DNA of 64,000 nt from Streptomyces sp. NBC_00377 (GCF_036075115.1 NZ_CP107958.1:6944001-7008000), one strand, 5' to 3'. Shown: positions 12,106 to 21,956, counted from the first letter of the stretch. The notes: generated from the sequence alone by a model not told the origin. Program-made: numbers and translations.

Positions 12106-12158
12106 GCCGTCCCGGCCGTCCCGACCGACGGGCCGTCCCGGCCGTCCCGGCCGTCCCG
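12106..12158. repeat. Tandem 9-base repeats between regulator and kinase genes
   Basis: The unit GCCGTCCCG occurs at 12106, 12115, 12132, 12141 and 12150, with one diverged unit between the second and third. The array sits in the 218-base gap between the regulator stop and the kinase start, within the kinase leader or promoter region. Confidence 0.8.
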
Positions 12159-12183
12159 ACCGGCCGACCACCCCGACCGCCGT

Positions 12184-13152
12184 TCAGTCCCAGTCCCACC
12201 CGATGCCGACCATGCCCGACCGCACCCGTGGCTCGACGAGATGGACGGAGCGGTGGCGGCCGCTGAGCGGCAGCTCCTGGCGGCCGCCGCGCGGGGCCGC
12301 CGCCGAGTGCTGGGTGAACCGGTGGCAGCGCACCGGCACGGCGTTCTCGTCGAAGCGGACCTGAAGGGCGTACTGGCCGCCCGCGGCGCCGAAACCGCGG
12401 ACGTACTCGCGGGACACGCCCGCGGTGCCGTCCTCGACGCCGTAGCGGAAGAGAAAGGTGTCGCCGGCCCGCAGACGGGTGTCGAAGAGGAGTTCGGCCA
12501 CCAGCACACCGGTGGCGTGGTGGCGCCGGACCCGTCCGGCCCGGCAGTTCTCCAGGGCGTGCACCGTCATCCGTTCCGGCGCGCAGCCGGGGTCGCCGTG
12601 GTGGACGGCCACGAAGCGGTCCACGCCGTCGCGGTGGGCGCGCACGATGTGCTGCGACTCGCGGCCCAGGAGTTCCCGCCGCGATCCGATACGAACCCGC
12701 TCGTGGTGCCCCAGGGTGTGCAGCCCGCCGTCGATGGGGCACTCCAGTTCGCCGAGCAGCTGTTCGAGGATGCCGGAGGCCTCCAGCAGGGAGCGGTAGG
12801 AGCGGCCCGCGGACTGCCCGGTCACCGCGCTGCCCTCGCCGCCGTCGGGCTCGGCGAGCAGCCGGATCAGGGACTCGTCCGGCAGGTGGAGGATCTCCTC
12901 CAGGGCGCGTACGGCGCGCAGCGACTCGGGGCGCTGCGGACGGCGGGCGCCCTGCTGCCAGTAACTCAGACTCGTCACGCCCACCTTCACCCCGTACCGC
13001 GACAGATGGTGCTGGACGCGTTGCAGGGGCAGGCCGCGGGCGGCGATCGCGGCCCGCAGCGCCACGTGGAAAGGACCGCCCCGCAGGGCCGTGTCCAGTT
13101 CCGCGGAGGCGGCGTCGACGACGGCGTCCGCGTGCTGTGTGGCGTGCGGCAT
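12184..13152 (-). CDS. Helix-turn-helix (XRE-like) regulator, Streptomyces type
   Basis: A 322-residue protein. The first ~100 residues contain LRAAIAARGLPLQRVQHHL and VGVTSLSYWQQGARRPQRPESLRAVRALEEIL, which read as a lambda-repressor-like helix-turn-helix. The remaining ~200 residues hold no motif I can name and are rich in His and Arg; they may sense a ligand. It lies upstream of the PfkB kinase gene on the same strand, separated by 218 bases with tandem repeats. A role in sugar kinase control is only a guess from position. Confidence 0.7.
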   Translation of the reverse strand: MPHATQHADAVVDAASAELDTALRGGPFHVALRAAIAARGLPLQRVQHHLSRYGVKVGVTSLSYWQQGARRPQRPESLRAVRALEEILHLPDESLIRLLAEPDGGEGSAVTGQSAGRSYRSLLEASGILEQLLGELECPIDGGLHTLGHHERVRIGSRRELLGRESQHIVRAHRDGVDRFVAVHHGDPGCAPERMTVHALENCRAGRVRRHHATGVLVAELLFDTRLRAGDTFLFRYGVEDGTAGVSREYVRGFGAAGGQYALQVRFDENAVPVRCHRFTQHSAAAPRGGRQELPLSGRHRSVHLVEPRVRSGMVGIGWDWD

Positions 13153-13458
13153 GCAGGGGCCTCTCTGTGAATGCTCACGACGGCTGGTCGGACCGTACGC
13201 GTGGGTGGTCGGGGCCCGGCCGGCGGCGCCGGAGCTCCTTCACATCCGTAGGGCGGCCCTCAGCCGCCCGAGTTCCCCCGCATTGAAGCGTGTTGACCTG
13301 GTCCCGACAACACCTGATGCCCGAGTGGCACGTGCGTGTGGCCGAGTCGGTGCCTTCGGGTCCCGCCCCCGGTGACCGCTCGTCCACGGCACCGGTGGTC
13401 ACCCGGCCGTCGTCCGGAGCCCGCCGGAGTGTCACCGCGCGCCAGTAGGGTGTGAGAC
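13153..13458. promoter_or_regulatory. Divergent regulator/uvrC intergenic region
   Basis: 306 bases without a gene. The right end has TAGGGT at 13446-13451, exactly 7 bases before the uvrC ATG, a leaderless arrangement; the -35 is not recognisable. TTGACC at 13292-13297 could be a -35 but has no clear partner. No LexA-type palindrome was seen. Confidence 0.45.
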
Positions 13459-15555
13459 ATGGCCGACCCCTCCAGCTACCGCCCTAAGCCGGGACAGATC
13501 CCGGACTCTCCCGGGGTGTACCGATTCCGCGACGAGCACCGCCGGGTGATCTACGTCGGAAAGGCGAAAAGCCTGCGCCAGCGCCTGGCGAGCTACTTCC
13601 AGGACCTGGCCGGCCTCCACCCGCGCACCCGCACGATGGTCACCACTGCCGCGTCGGTGGAGTGGACGGTGGTGTCCACCGAGGTCGAGGCGCTCCAGCT
13701 GGAGTACTCCTGGATCAAGGAGTACGACCCCCGGTTCAACGTGAAGTACCGCGACGACAAGAGTTACCCCTACCTCGCGGTCACGATGAACGAGGAGTTC
13801 CCGCGCGTCCAGGTGATGCGCGGTCACAAGAAGAAGGGCGTCAGGTATTTCGGGCCGTACGCGCACGCGTGGGCGATCCGGGACACGGTCGACCTGCTCC
13901 TGCGTGTCTTCCCCGTGCGCACCTGCTCCGCCGGTGTCTTCAAGAACGCCGCCCGCACCGGCCGGCCCTGTCTGCTCGGCTACATCGGCAAGTGCTCCGC
14001 GCCGTGCGTGGGCCGGATCTCCGCCGAGGAGCACCGCGACCTGGCCGAGGACTTCTGCGACTTCATGGCCGGCCGGACCGGCACCTACCTCCGCCGTCTG
14101 GAGAAGCAGATGATGGAGGCGGCCGAGGAGATGGAGTACGAGCGGGCCGCCCGCCTGCGCGACGACATCGAGGCCCTGAAGAAGGCCATGGAGAAGAACG
14201 CGGTCGTGCTCGCGGACGCGACCGACGCCGACCTGATCGCGGTCGCCGAGGACGAGCTGGAGGCGGCCGTCCAGATCTTCCACGTCCGTGGCGGACGCGT
14301 ACGCGGTCAGCGCGGCTGGGTGACCGACAAGGTCGAGGACGTCACGACCGGCGCCCTCGTCGAGCACGCCCTCCAGCAGCTGTACGGCGAGGAGCGGGGC
14401 GACTCCGTCCCCAAGGAGGTCCTGGTCCCGGCCCTTCCCGAGCCCGCCGAACCCGTCCAGGAGTGGCTCGCCGAGCGCCGCGGGTCCGGCGTGTCCCTGC
14501 GCATCCCGCAGCGCGGCGACAAGAAGGCCCTGATGGAGACCGTCGCACGCAACGCTCAGCAGGCGCTCGTCCTGCACAAGACCAGGCGCGCCTCCGACCT
14601 GACCACGCGTTCGCGTGCCCTGGAGGAGATCGCCGACGCCCTCGAGCTGGACAGCGCGCCGCTGCGCATCGAGTGCTACGACATCTCGCATCTCCAGGGC
14701 GACGACGTGGTGGCCTCCATGGTCGTCTTCGAGGACGGACTCCAGCGCAAGAGCGAGTACCGGCGTTTCCAGATCAAGGGCTTCGAGGGCCAGGACGACG
14801 TCCGCTCCATGCACGAGGTGATCACCCGCCGTTTCAGGCGCTACATCTCCGAGAAGGAGCGGACGGGGGAGTGGACCGACGGCGAGGACGCCCTCTCCGA
14901 CGCCACCGGGACCGCCCTCGCCGACGCCTCCGAAGCGCCCCTCACCAGCAGCCTCAAGGACGACGACGGCCGCCCCAGGCGCTTCGCCTACCCGCCCCAG
15001 CTGGTCGTCGTCGACGGCGGACAGCCGCAGGTCGCGGCGGCCAAGCGGGCGCTGGACGAACTCGGCATCGACGACATCGCCGTCTGCGGGCTCGCCAAGC
15101 GCCTGGAGGAGGTCTGGCTGCCGGACGACGACGACCCGGTCGTCCTGCCCCGCAGCAGCGAGGGGCTCTATCTGCTCCAGCGCGTCCGCGACGAGGCCCA
15201 CCGCTTCGCGATCACCTACCAGCGCACCAAGCGGGCCAAGCGTTTCCGCGCCGGCCCGCTGGACGAGGTGCCCGGTCTCGGCGAGGCGCGCAAGCAGGCA
15301 CTGATCAAGCACTTCGGCTCGGTGAAGAGGCTGCGCGCCGCGACCGTCGAGCAGATCTGCGAGGTCCCGGGGATAGGCCGCAAGACGGCCGAGACCATCG
15401 CCGTGGCCCTCGCCCGGGCGGCAGCGCCCGCCCCCGCCGTGAACACGGCCACGGGAGAGATCATTGATGATGAGGAACCCGATACGACGGCGGGATTCCC
15501 CGGAGATCCCGTGACGACGGGCGCCCCGGAAGAACAACGGGGGCAGGAGACATGA
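13459..15555 (+). CDS. uvrC: Excinuclease ABC subunit C
   Basis: A 698-residue nuclease that makes both cuts in nucleotide excision repair. The GIY-YIG domain is at the N-terminus (GVYRFRDEHRRVIYVGKAKSLRQRL), the UVR motif that contacts UvrB is near residue 220 (EEMEYERAARLRDDIEAL), the RNase H-like domain contains ECYDISHLQGDDVVASMVVF and VVVDGGQPQVAAA, and the C-terminal helix-hairpin-helix pair is PGLGEARKQALIKHFGS and CEVPGIGRKTAETIA. It is the first gene of the uvrC-rapZ-yvcK-whiA group, and its stop overlaps rapZ as ATGA. Confidence 0.98.
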   Translation: MADPSSYRPKPGQIPDSPGVYRFRDEHRRVIYVGKAKSLRQRLASYFQDLAGLHPRTRTMVTTAASVEWTVVSTEVEALQLEYSWIKEYDPRFNVKYRDDKSYPYLAVTMNEEFPRVQVMRGHKKKGVRYFGPYAHAWAIRDTVDLLLRVFPVRTCSAGVFKNAARTGRPCLLGYIGKCSAPCVGRISAEEHRDLAEDFCDFMAGRTGTYLRRLEKQMMEAAEEMEYERAARLRDDIEALKKAMEKNAVVLADATDADLIAVAEDELEAAVQIFHVRGGRVRGQRGWVTDKVEDVTTGALVEHALQQLYGEERGDSVPKEVLVPALPEPAEPVQEWLAERRGSGVSLRIPQRGDKKALMETVARNAQQALVLHKTRRASDLTTRSRALEEIADALELDSAPLRIECYDISHLQGDDVVASMVVFEDGLQRKSEYRRFQIKGFEGQDDVRSMHEVITRRFRRYISEKERTGEWTDGEDALSDATGTALADASEAPLTSSLKDDDGRPRRFAYPPQLVVVDGGQPQVAAAKRALDELGIDDIAVCGLAKRLEEVWLPDDDDPVVLPRSSEGLYLLQRVRDEAHRFAITYQRTKRAKRFRAGPLDEVPGLGEARKQALIKHFGSVKRLRAATVEQICEVPGIGRKTAETIAVALARAAAPAPAVNTATGEIIDDEEPDTTAGFPGDPVTTGAPEEQRGQET

Positions 15556-16619
15556 CAGAGCACGAAGCACACCCCACGGCAGAGCAGGAACAGGCGCCCA
15601 CCCCGGTGCCCGCGGCCGCGCCCCGGCAGGGCCCCGGGACACCCGGCGGGGATTCCACCGCGCGTCCCGCGGCCCCCGACACCCCTCAGCAAGAAGTACG
15701 TCAGGAAGACGGAGCACAGGTGAGTACGGACGTCACGCCGCCCGGGATCCCCGAGGCGGCCATCCCCGAGCTGGTGATCATCTCCGGCATGTCCGGGGCC
15801 GGTCGTTCCACGGCGGCCAAGTGTCTGGAGGACCTCGGCTGGTTCGTCGTCGACAACCTCCCGCCCGCCCTGATCCCCACCATGGTGGAGCTGGGCGCCC
15901 GCTCCCAGGGCAACGTGGCGCGGATCGCGGTCGTCGTCGACGTCCGGGGCCGGCGCTTCTTCGACAACCTCCGCGAGTCCCTCGCCGACCTCGAGTCGAA
16001 GGGCGTCACCCGGCGGATCGTCTTCCTGGAGTCCTCCGACGACGCGCTCGTGCGCCGCTTCGAGTCCGTGCGCCGCCCGCACCCGCTCCAGGGCGACGGC
16101 CGCATCGTCGACGGCATCGACGCCGAGCGCGAGCTGCTGCGCGAGCTGCGCGGCGACGCCGACCTGGTGATCGACACCTCCAGCCTCAACGTGCACGAAC
16201 TGCGCGCCAAGATGGACGCCCAGTTCGCCGGCGACGAGGAGCCCGAGCTGCGGGCCACCGTGATGTCCTTCGGCTTCAAGTACGGCCTCCCGGTCGACGC
16301 CGACCTGGTCGTGGACATGCGCTTCCTGCCCAACCCGCACTGGGTCCCGGAGCTGCGCCCCTACACCGGCCTCAACGAGGAGGTCTCGGCGTACGTCCTG
16401 AACCAGCCGGGCGCCAAGGAGTTCCTCGACCGGTACGCCGAGCTCCTCCAGCTGGTGGCCGCGGGCTACCGCCGGGAGGGCAAGCGCTATGTGACCATCG
16501 CGGTCGGCTGCACGGGCGGCAAGCACCGCTCGGTGGCCATGTCGGAGAAGCTCGCCGCGCGTCTGGCGGCCGAGGGCGTGGAGACGGTGGTCGTACACCG
16601 GGACATGGGACGGGAATGA
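15552..16619 (+). CDS. rapZ: RNase adapter/nucleotide-binding protein RapZ (YvcJ)
   Basis: 355 residues if started at the ATGA overlap with uvrC. The first ~55 residues are Pro/Ala/Gln-rich and look disordered; a GTG at 15721 (VSTDVTPPG) is the alternative start. The core has the P-loop GMSGAGRST, in which Arg stands where Lys is usual, a DNLPP motif and the C-terminal domain GCTGGKHRSVAMSEKLA. In enteric bacteria RapZ binds GlmZ RNA and RNase E to tune amino-sugar synthesis; in Gram-positives the partner is less clear. The conserved rapZ-yvcK-whiA order follows. Confidence 0.93.
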   Translation: MTEHEAHPTAEQEQAPTPVPAAAPRQGPGTPGGDSTARPAAPDTPQQEVRQEDGAQVSTDVTPPGIPEAAIPELVIISGMSGAGRSTAAKCLEDLGWFVVDNLPPALIPTMVELGARSQGNVARIAVVVDVRGRRFFDNLRESLADLESKGVTRRIVFLESSDDALVRRFESVRRPHPLQGDGRIVDGIDAERELLRELRGDADLVIDTSSLNVHELRAKMDAQFAGDEEPELRATVMSFGFKYGLPVDADLVVDMRFLPNPHWVPELRPYTGLNEEVSAYVLNQPGAKEFLDRYAELLQLVAAGYRREGKRYVTIAVGCTGGKHRSVAMSEKLAARLAAEGVETVVVHRDMGRE

Positions 16620-17683
16620 CAGGACGTTCTCCACGGCTCGGCCGGCTGCGCAGGGTCGCCCCCGACGGGCGCGTGAGCCGTCCGGTCGAGGCCCGCGGCG
16701 GCAAACCGCGCCGCCGGGGCACCCAGCCCAAGGTCGTCGCCCTCGGCGGCGGCATGGGACTGTCCGCCTCGCTCACCGCGCTGCGCCGGATCACCGGTGA
16801 CCTCACCGGCGTCGTCACGGTGGCCGACGACGGTGGTTCCAGCGGGCGTCTGCGGGAGGAGCTGGGCGTGCTGCCGCCCGGGGACCTGCGCAAGGCGCTG
16901 GCCGCGCTGTGCGGTGACGACGACTGGGGCCAGACCTGGGCCCGGGTCATCCAGCACCGTTTCCAGTCGCAGGGCGAGATCAACGGCCACGCGGTGGGCA
17001 ACCTGCTGATCGTGGCCCTGTGGGAGCAGCTCGGCGACCACGTCCAGGCGCTTGACCTGGTCGGCAGGCTGCTGGGCGCGCAGGGCCGGGTGCTGCCCAT
17101 GTCCGCGGTGCCGCTGGAGCTCCAGGCGCTGGTCAAGGGGCACGATCCGGATCGGCCCGACGACGTCGACACCGTCCGGGGACAGGCGACCGTGGCGTTG
17201 ACGCCCGGCGAGGTGCAGTCCGTGCACCTGGTGCCGAACGACCCGCCGGCCGTCCCGGAGGCGGTCGAAGCCGTCCTGGACGCCGACTGGGTGGTGCTGG
17301 GGCCGGGTTCCTGGTTCTCCTCGGTGATGCCGCACCTGCTGGTGCCCGATCTGCTGGACGCCCTCGTGGAGACGAAGGCGCGCCGGGTGCTCTCGCTGAA
17401 CCTCGCCCCGCAGCCCGGAGAAACCGACGGCTTCTCCCCGCAGCGTCATTTGGAGGTTTTGGGACGACACGCCCCTAAACTCGCCCTGGACGTGGTGCTG
17501 GCCGACGTGGCCGCCGTGCCCGACCGCGACTCGCTGACCGACGCCGCCAAAAGGTTCGGGGCCGCGGTCGAGCTGGCGCCGGTGGCCCGGCCCGACGGAA
17601 CCCCGAGGCATGACCCGGAGCTGTTGGCCGCCGCGTACGACCGTATTTTTCGGATGCATGGAAGGATCGGCCCATGGCGATGA
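16616..17683 (+). CDS. yvcK: YvcK/CofD-like protein (gluconeogenesis factor family)
   Basis: A 355-residue protein with a basic N-terminal extension of about 38 residues and the Rossmann-like core VVALGGGMGLSASLTALRR, VTVADDGGSSGRLREELG, PPGDLRKALAAL and GHAVGNLLIVAL. YvcK binds UDP-GlcNAc and related nucleotides in Bacillus and links carbon metabolism with cell wall synthesis; in mycobacteria the homologue CuvA has a similar role. The start overlaps rapZ as ATGA and the end overlaps whiA by 10 bases, so translation is probably coupled. Confidence 0.93.
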   Translation: MTGRSPRLGRLRRVAPDGRVSRPVEARGGKPRRRGTQPKVVALGGGMGLSASLTALRRITGDLTGVVTVADDGGSSGRLREELGVLPPGDLRKALAALCGDDDWGQTWARVIQHRFQSQGEINGHAVGNLLIVALWEQLGDHVQALDLVGRLLGAQGRVLPMSAVPLELQALVKGHDPDRPDDVDTVRGQATVALTPGEVQSVHLVPNDPPAVPEAVEAVLDADWVVLGPGSWFSSVMPHLLVPDLLDALVETKARRVLSLNLAPQPGETDGFSPQRHLEVLGRHAPKLALDVVLADVAAVPDRDSLTDAAKRFGAAVELAPVARPDGTPRHDPELLAAAYDRIFRMHGRIGPWR

Positions 17684-18663
17684 CGGCAGCGGTGAAGGAT
17701 GAGATCTCCCGGCTCCCCGTCACCCGGACCTGCTGTAGAAAGGCGGAGGTCTCCGCCATTCTGCGGTTCGCCGGCGGCCTCCACCTGGTGAGCGGGCGCA
17801 TCGTGATCGAGGCGGAGCTGGACACCGCGATGGCGGCCCGTCGGCTCAAGCGGGACATTCTGGAGATCTTCGGCCACAGCTCGGAGCTGATCGTGATGGC
17901 CCCGGGCGGTCTGCGCCGCGGCTCGCGCTATGTCGTGCGGGTGGTCGCCGGAGGTGACCAGCTGGCCCGGCAGACGGGCCTCGTCGACGGCCGCGGCCGT
18001 CCGATCCGGGGTCTGCCCCCGCAGGTGGTCTCCGGTGCGACCTGCGATGCGGAGGCGGCCTGGCGCGGGGCGTTCCTGGCGCACGGCTCGCTCACCGAGC
18101 CGGGCCGTTCGTCCTCCCTGGAGGTGACCTGCCCGGGCCCGGAGGCCGCGCTCGCGCTGGTCGGCGCCGCCCGCCGGCTGTCGATCGCCGCGAAGGCCCG
18201 CGAGGTGCGCGGGGTCGACCGGGTCGTGGTCCGGGACGGCGACGCGATCGGTGCGCTGCTGACCAGGCTGGGCGCGCACGAGTCGGTGCTGGCCTGGGAG
18301 GAGCGCCGGATGCGCCGCGAGGTGCGGGCCACGGCGAACCGGCTCGCGAACTTCGACGACGCCAACCTGCGCCGCTCGGCGCGCGCCGCCGTCGCCGCGG
18401 GGGCCCGTGTCCAGCGCGCTCTGGAGATCCTCGCGGACGAGGTGCCCGAGCACCTGGCGGCGGCCGGCCGGCTGCGCATGGACCACAAGCAGGCGTCCCT
18501 GGAGGAGCTCGGCGCGCTCGCCGACCCGCCGCTGACCAAGGACGCGGTCGCCGGACGGATCCGGCGGCTGCTGGCGATGGCCGACAAGCGTGCCTCGGAC
18601 CTCGGTATCCCGGGTACGGACGCGGGGCTCAGCGACGAACTCGCCGGCGACCTGGTCGGCTGA
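17674..18663 (+). CDS. whiA: Sporulation transcription regulator WhiA
   Basis: A 329-residue DNA-binding protein of Gram-positive bacteria. The N-terminal two-thirds form a degenerate LAGLIDADG homing endonuclease fold (AAVKDEISRLPVTRTCCRKAEVSAILRFAGGLHL and the repeat from about residue 125), and the C-terminal DUF199 helix-turn-helix reads SLEELGALADPPLTKDAVAGRIRRLLAMA. In Streptomyces, WhiA with WhiB activates genes for aerial hyphal septation. The ATG at 17674 is used; M3 at 17680 is an alternative. GGAAGG lies upstream. Confidence 0.98.
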   Translation: MAMTAAVKDEISRLPVTRTCCRKAEVSAILRFAGGLHLVSGRIVIEAELDTAMAARRLKRDILEIFGHSSELIVMAPGGLRRGSRYVVRVVAGGDQLARQTGLVDGRGRPIRGLPPQVVSGATCDAEAAWRGAFLAHGSLTEPGRSSSLEVTCPGPEAALALVGAARRLSIAAKAREVRGVDRVVVRDGDAIGALLTRLGAHESVLAWEERRMRREVRATANRLANFDDANLRRSARAAVAAGARVQRALEILADEVPEHLAAAGRLRMDHKQASLEELGALADPPLTKDAVAGRIRRLLAMADKRASDLGIPGTDAGLSDELAGDLVG

Positions 18664-18674
18664 CTGTCCTTCAG

Positions 18675-18718
18675 AACGCCGGTGGCGTCGCCCATTTGGG
18701 TGACGCCACCGGCGTTTT
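18675..18718 (+). terminator. Strong terminator after whiA
   Basis: A perfect 15-base stem (AACGCCGGTGGCGTC and its complement at 18702-18716) with a 12-base loop, followed by TT. It lies 12 bases after the whiA stop and closes the uvrC-rapZ-yvcK-whiA group. Confidence 0.9.
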
Positions 18719-18807
18719 CGTGGCGATGAGGCGCTCTTGACTGGATCATGAACTGTCATGAGCCTGGCAGGGTTCGCTGCTGGGGCGGACTCAGGCAAGG
18801 GGGGTTC

Positions 18808-21771
18808 ATGAGACGAAGAGCGAGATCGATCCTCGCTGTCGGCGCGTTGCTGCTCGGCGGAGCGGCACTCGCACCCATCGCCCAGGCACAGCCCGGCAAC
18901 ACGCCGAAACCCGACGCGGACGAGGTCAAGGTCTTCCGCGCCGACGTCACCCGGCAGCAGGTACCCCTGCTGCTGGCGACAGGCCAGGACGGTCAGGAAC
19001 TCAGCGAGCAGGTACCCGCGAAGGGCACCGCGACGGTCGAGGTCTACCTCACCGACAAGCAGGCGAAGAAGCTCGGCAAGCAGGGCGTCGGGCTCACCGA
19101 GCACACCCTTTCGGCCAGGGCGGAAAACCGCCTCGACGCGGCCGCCGAGGGAGTGTTCCGCCCCTACAGCGGCAGCGGCGGCCTGAAGGAGGAGATCCTC
19201 CGCACCGGCCAGGAGAACCCTGGCCTCACCAAGGTCGTCTCCCTCGGCAAGACCGTGGGCGGCCAGGACATCCTCGCCCTCAAACTGACCAAGAACGCGA
19301 AGAAGTCCGCGGACGGCTCCAAGCCCTCGGTCCTGTACATGTCCAACCAGCACGCGCGTGAGTGGATCACCCCGGAGATGACCCGGCGGCTGATGCACTA
19401 CTACCTGGACAACTACGGGACCGACAAGCGCGTCAAGAAGATCGTCGACTCCAGCGAACTGTGGTTCGTCCTGTCGGCCAACCCCGACGGCTACGACTAC
19501 ACCTTCCAGAACACCGACAACCGGCTCTGGCGCAAGAACCTGCGGGACGTCAACGGCGACGGCGTGATCTCCACCGGCGACGGCGTCGACCTCAACCGCA
19601 ACTTCGCCTACAAGTGGGGTTACGACAACGAGGGTTCGTCCCCCAACCCCACCAGCGAGACCTACCGCGGCGCGAGCCCCGGATCCGAGCCCGAGACCAA
19701 GGCGCTCGACGCCTTCGAGAAGCGGATCGGGTTCACGTACGGCATCAACTACCACTCCGCCGCCCAGCTGCTCCTCTACGGGGTCGGCTGGCAGGTCGCG
19801 ACCGACACACCGGACGACGTCGTCTACAAGGCGCTCGCCGGCACCCCCGACAACTCCGCGGTCCCGGGCTACCACCCGCAGGTCTCCTCGGAGCTGTACA
19901 CGACCAACGGCGAGGCCGACGGACACGCGGCGAACGTCAACGGCATGGGGATGTTCACCCCCGAGATGTCGACCTGCCAGACCGCCTCGGGTCTCGACCC
20001 GAACGACCAGTGGAACGCCTCCGACTGCCAGTCGGTCTTCAACTTCCCGGACGACGAGAAGCTGATCCAGGACGAGTTCGCCAAGAACGTCCCCTTCGCG
20101 CTCTCGGTCGCCGAGACCGCCGCGCACCCCGACACGCCGTCGTCCTCGGTCGGCCTGAGCGCCGCCGACTTCACCCCGGCGCCGTTCACCACCTCGTACT
20201 CGCGCGGCGCCGACCAGGAGGTCTCCGTCGTCGTACGCAAGGCGGTCCGCGACAAGAAACTCCAGTACCGCGTCAACGGCGGCCGTACCAAGGACCGGAA
20301 ACTCAAGGCCTGGAACGGCGGCGAGACCTACGGCGGCGAGGACAACCTCCGCTTCGACGAGTACCGGGCCGAGGTGCGGGACGGCAGGCCGGGCGACAAG
20401 GTCGAGGTGTGGTTCACGGGTGAGACCGGCGCGACCAAGCACGGCAGGACGGTCTCCAGCGCGCACTTCACCTACACGGTCGCCGAGCGGCCCAAGGCCG
20501 ACACCCTCGTCGTCGCCGAGGAGGGCACGGCCGCCACACAGGCGCAGACCTACGTCGACGCGCTGAAGGCCAACGGCCGCAAGGCGATCGTCTGGGACGT
20601 CGCCACCCAGGGCGCGCCCGACGCGCTCGGCGTGCTGAGCCACTTCGACACGGTCGTCCACTACACGGGCGCGAGCGCCCCCGGCAATCCGACCCAGCTC
20701 GAACTGCGCGCCTACCTCAACGAGGGCGGCAAGCTGATCGAGGCGGGCGAGCTGGCCGGCGGCAGCGTCGCCCTCGCCGACGGCACCCCGTCGAACGACT
20801 TCAGCCAGTACTACCTGGGCGCCTACTCCCGCACGTCGACCCCCGGCGCCACCGGCTTCACCGGCTCCGGCAAGCTCGGCGGCCTCAGCGCGACCCTCGG
20901 CCCGGCGACCGGCAACCCGCTCGACAGGGCGGGCACCTACGGCGTCACCTCGGACGAGCTGCCCGCAGCCGCGTACCCGCAGTTCGCGAGCGCCGGCGCC
21001 GGCCGCTTCGCCGGGACGGTCAACCCGTACGGGCCGTACACGGGCTCGTACATGGCCGCCGCCGTGCACACCGACGACGGCTACAAGCGCCTCACCCGCA
21101 CCGTCGACCTCAGCAGTGTCGGCGCGGCGGGCAAGCCGGCCCTGCGCACCCGGCTGCTGTGGGACACCGAGCCCGGGTACGACAACGCGATCGTCGAGAT
21201 CCACACGGTCGGCGCCGACGACTGGACGACGCTTCCTGAGGCGGGCGGCGCCACCAGCACCGCCGTGCCCGCGGAGTGCGGCGCAGGCTTCTACGTCGGC
21301 GAACACCCGTGGCTGGGGCACTACCTCACCCTCGGTTCCGGCGACTGCGCCGCCACCGGCACCACCGGCTCCTGGAACGCCCTGACCGGCGCCTCCAGCG
21401 GCTGGCAGCAGGTGGACTTCGACCTCAGCGGCTACGCGGGCAAGAAGGTCGAGATCTCGATCGCCTACGTCACCGACCCCGGCAGCGGCGGCCACGGAGT
21501 CCTCGCGGACGACGCCTCGCTGGTCGTCGGTGGCGCGACCGCCGAGACGGAGGGCTTCGAGACGTCGCTCGGAGCCTGGCGGGTCACGGGTCCGCCCCCG
21601 GGCAGCCCCGCCGTCCTGAAGGACTGGGCGCGCACCGGCGCCCTGTTCCAGACCTACGGAGCGGTCACCACCGACGACACCGTGCTGCTGGGCTTCGGTC
21701 TGGAACACGTCACCTCGGCGGCCGACCGCAAGGCGCTCATCGGGAAGGCGCTCGACTCACTTGAGAGCTGA
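18808..21771 (+). CDS. Secreted zinc carboxypeptidase, M14 family
   Basis: A 987-residue exported peptidase. The ATG at 18808 follows AAGGGGGG and starts a Sec signal (MRRRARS, hydrophobic core, cut near AQAQ). The M14 catalytic domain has zinc ligands H182 and E185 (NQHAREWITPE) and H316 (NYHSAAQ), with catalytic Glu386 (GMFTPEMSTC). After it come beta-rich regions, one in the ThuA/immune-inhibitor style (VVHYTGASAPGNPTQLELRAYLNEGGKLIEAGE) and a final sandwich with VDFDLSGYAGKKVEISIAYVTDPGSGGHG. It removes C-terminal residues from peptides outside the cell and is far longer than a bare M14 enzyme. It stands alone between terminators. Confidence 0.93.
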   Translation: MRRRARSILAVGALLLGGAALAPIAQAQPGNTPKPDADEVKVFRADVTRQQVPLLLATGQDGQELSEQVPAKGTATVEVYLTDKQAKKLGKQGVGLTEHTLSARAENRLDAAAEGVFRPYSGSGGLKEEILRTGQENPGLTKVVSLGKTVGGQDILALKLTKNAKKSADGSKPSVLYMSNQHAREWITPEMTRRLMHYYLDNYGTDKRVKKIVDSSELWFVLSANPDGYDYTFQNTDNRLWRKNLRDVNGDGVISTGDGVDLNRNFAYKWGYDNEGSSPNPTSETYRGASPGSEPETKALDAFEKRIGFTYGINYHSAAQLLLYGVGWQVATDTPDDVVYKALAGTPDNSAVPGYHPQVSSELYTTNGEADGHAANVNGMGMFTPEMSTCQTASGLDPNDQWNASDCQSVFNFPDDEKLIQDEFAKNVPFALSVAETAAHPDTPSSSVGLSAADFTPAPFTTSYSRGADQEVSVVVRKAVRDKKLQYRVNGGRTKDRKLKAWNGGETYGGEDNLRFDEYRAEVRDGRPGDKVEVWFTGETGATKHGRTVSSAHFTYTVAERPKADTLVVAEEGTAATQAQTYVDALKANGRKAIVWDVATQGAPDALGVLSHFDTVVHYTGASAPGNPTQLELRAYLNEGGKLIEAGELAGGSVALADGTPSNDFSQYYLGAYSRTSTPGATGFTGSGKLGGLSATLGPATGNPLDRAGTYGVTSDELPAAAYPQFASAGAGRFAGTVNPYGPYTGSYMAAAVHTDDGYKRLTRTVDLSSVGAAGKPALRTRLLWDTEPGYDNAIVEIHTVGADDWTTLPEAGGATSTAVPAECGAGFYVGEHPWLGHYLTLGSGDCAATGTTGSWNALTGASSGWQQVDFDLSGYAGKKVEISIAYVTDPGSGGHGVLADDASLVVGGATAETEGFETSLGAWRVTGPPPGSPAVLKDWARTGALFQTYGAVTTDDTVLLGFGLEHVTSAADRKALIGKALDSLES

Positions 21772-21833
21772 AAAGCGCCGGTCAACATGGCGTGACGGTT
21801 CGTAACCGGATCGAGCGATCGGGCCTCCGGCCC

Positions 21834-21871
21834 GGGCGGTCCGTACCCCTACTGGCGGGTACGGACCGCCC
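21834..21871 (+). terminator. Terminator after the carboxypeptidase gene
   Basis: A perfect 15-base inverted repeat (GGGCGGTCCGTACCC and its complement) with an 8-base loop, 62 bases after the stop codon. Confidence 0.85.
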
Positions 21872-21956
21872 TGCCGTGTATGGGCGGAGTCGATGTCACC
21901 CCGGCGGCCTCGGAGAGGTAGGGTCGGTGTTGGTCGGGGACATCCCAAATACAGCT

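Noticed and set aside
13290..13320. TTGACC at 13292 as the uvrC -35.
   Set aside because: No -10 lies 16-19 bases downstream, and it is 148 bases from the better -10 next to the start.
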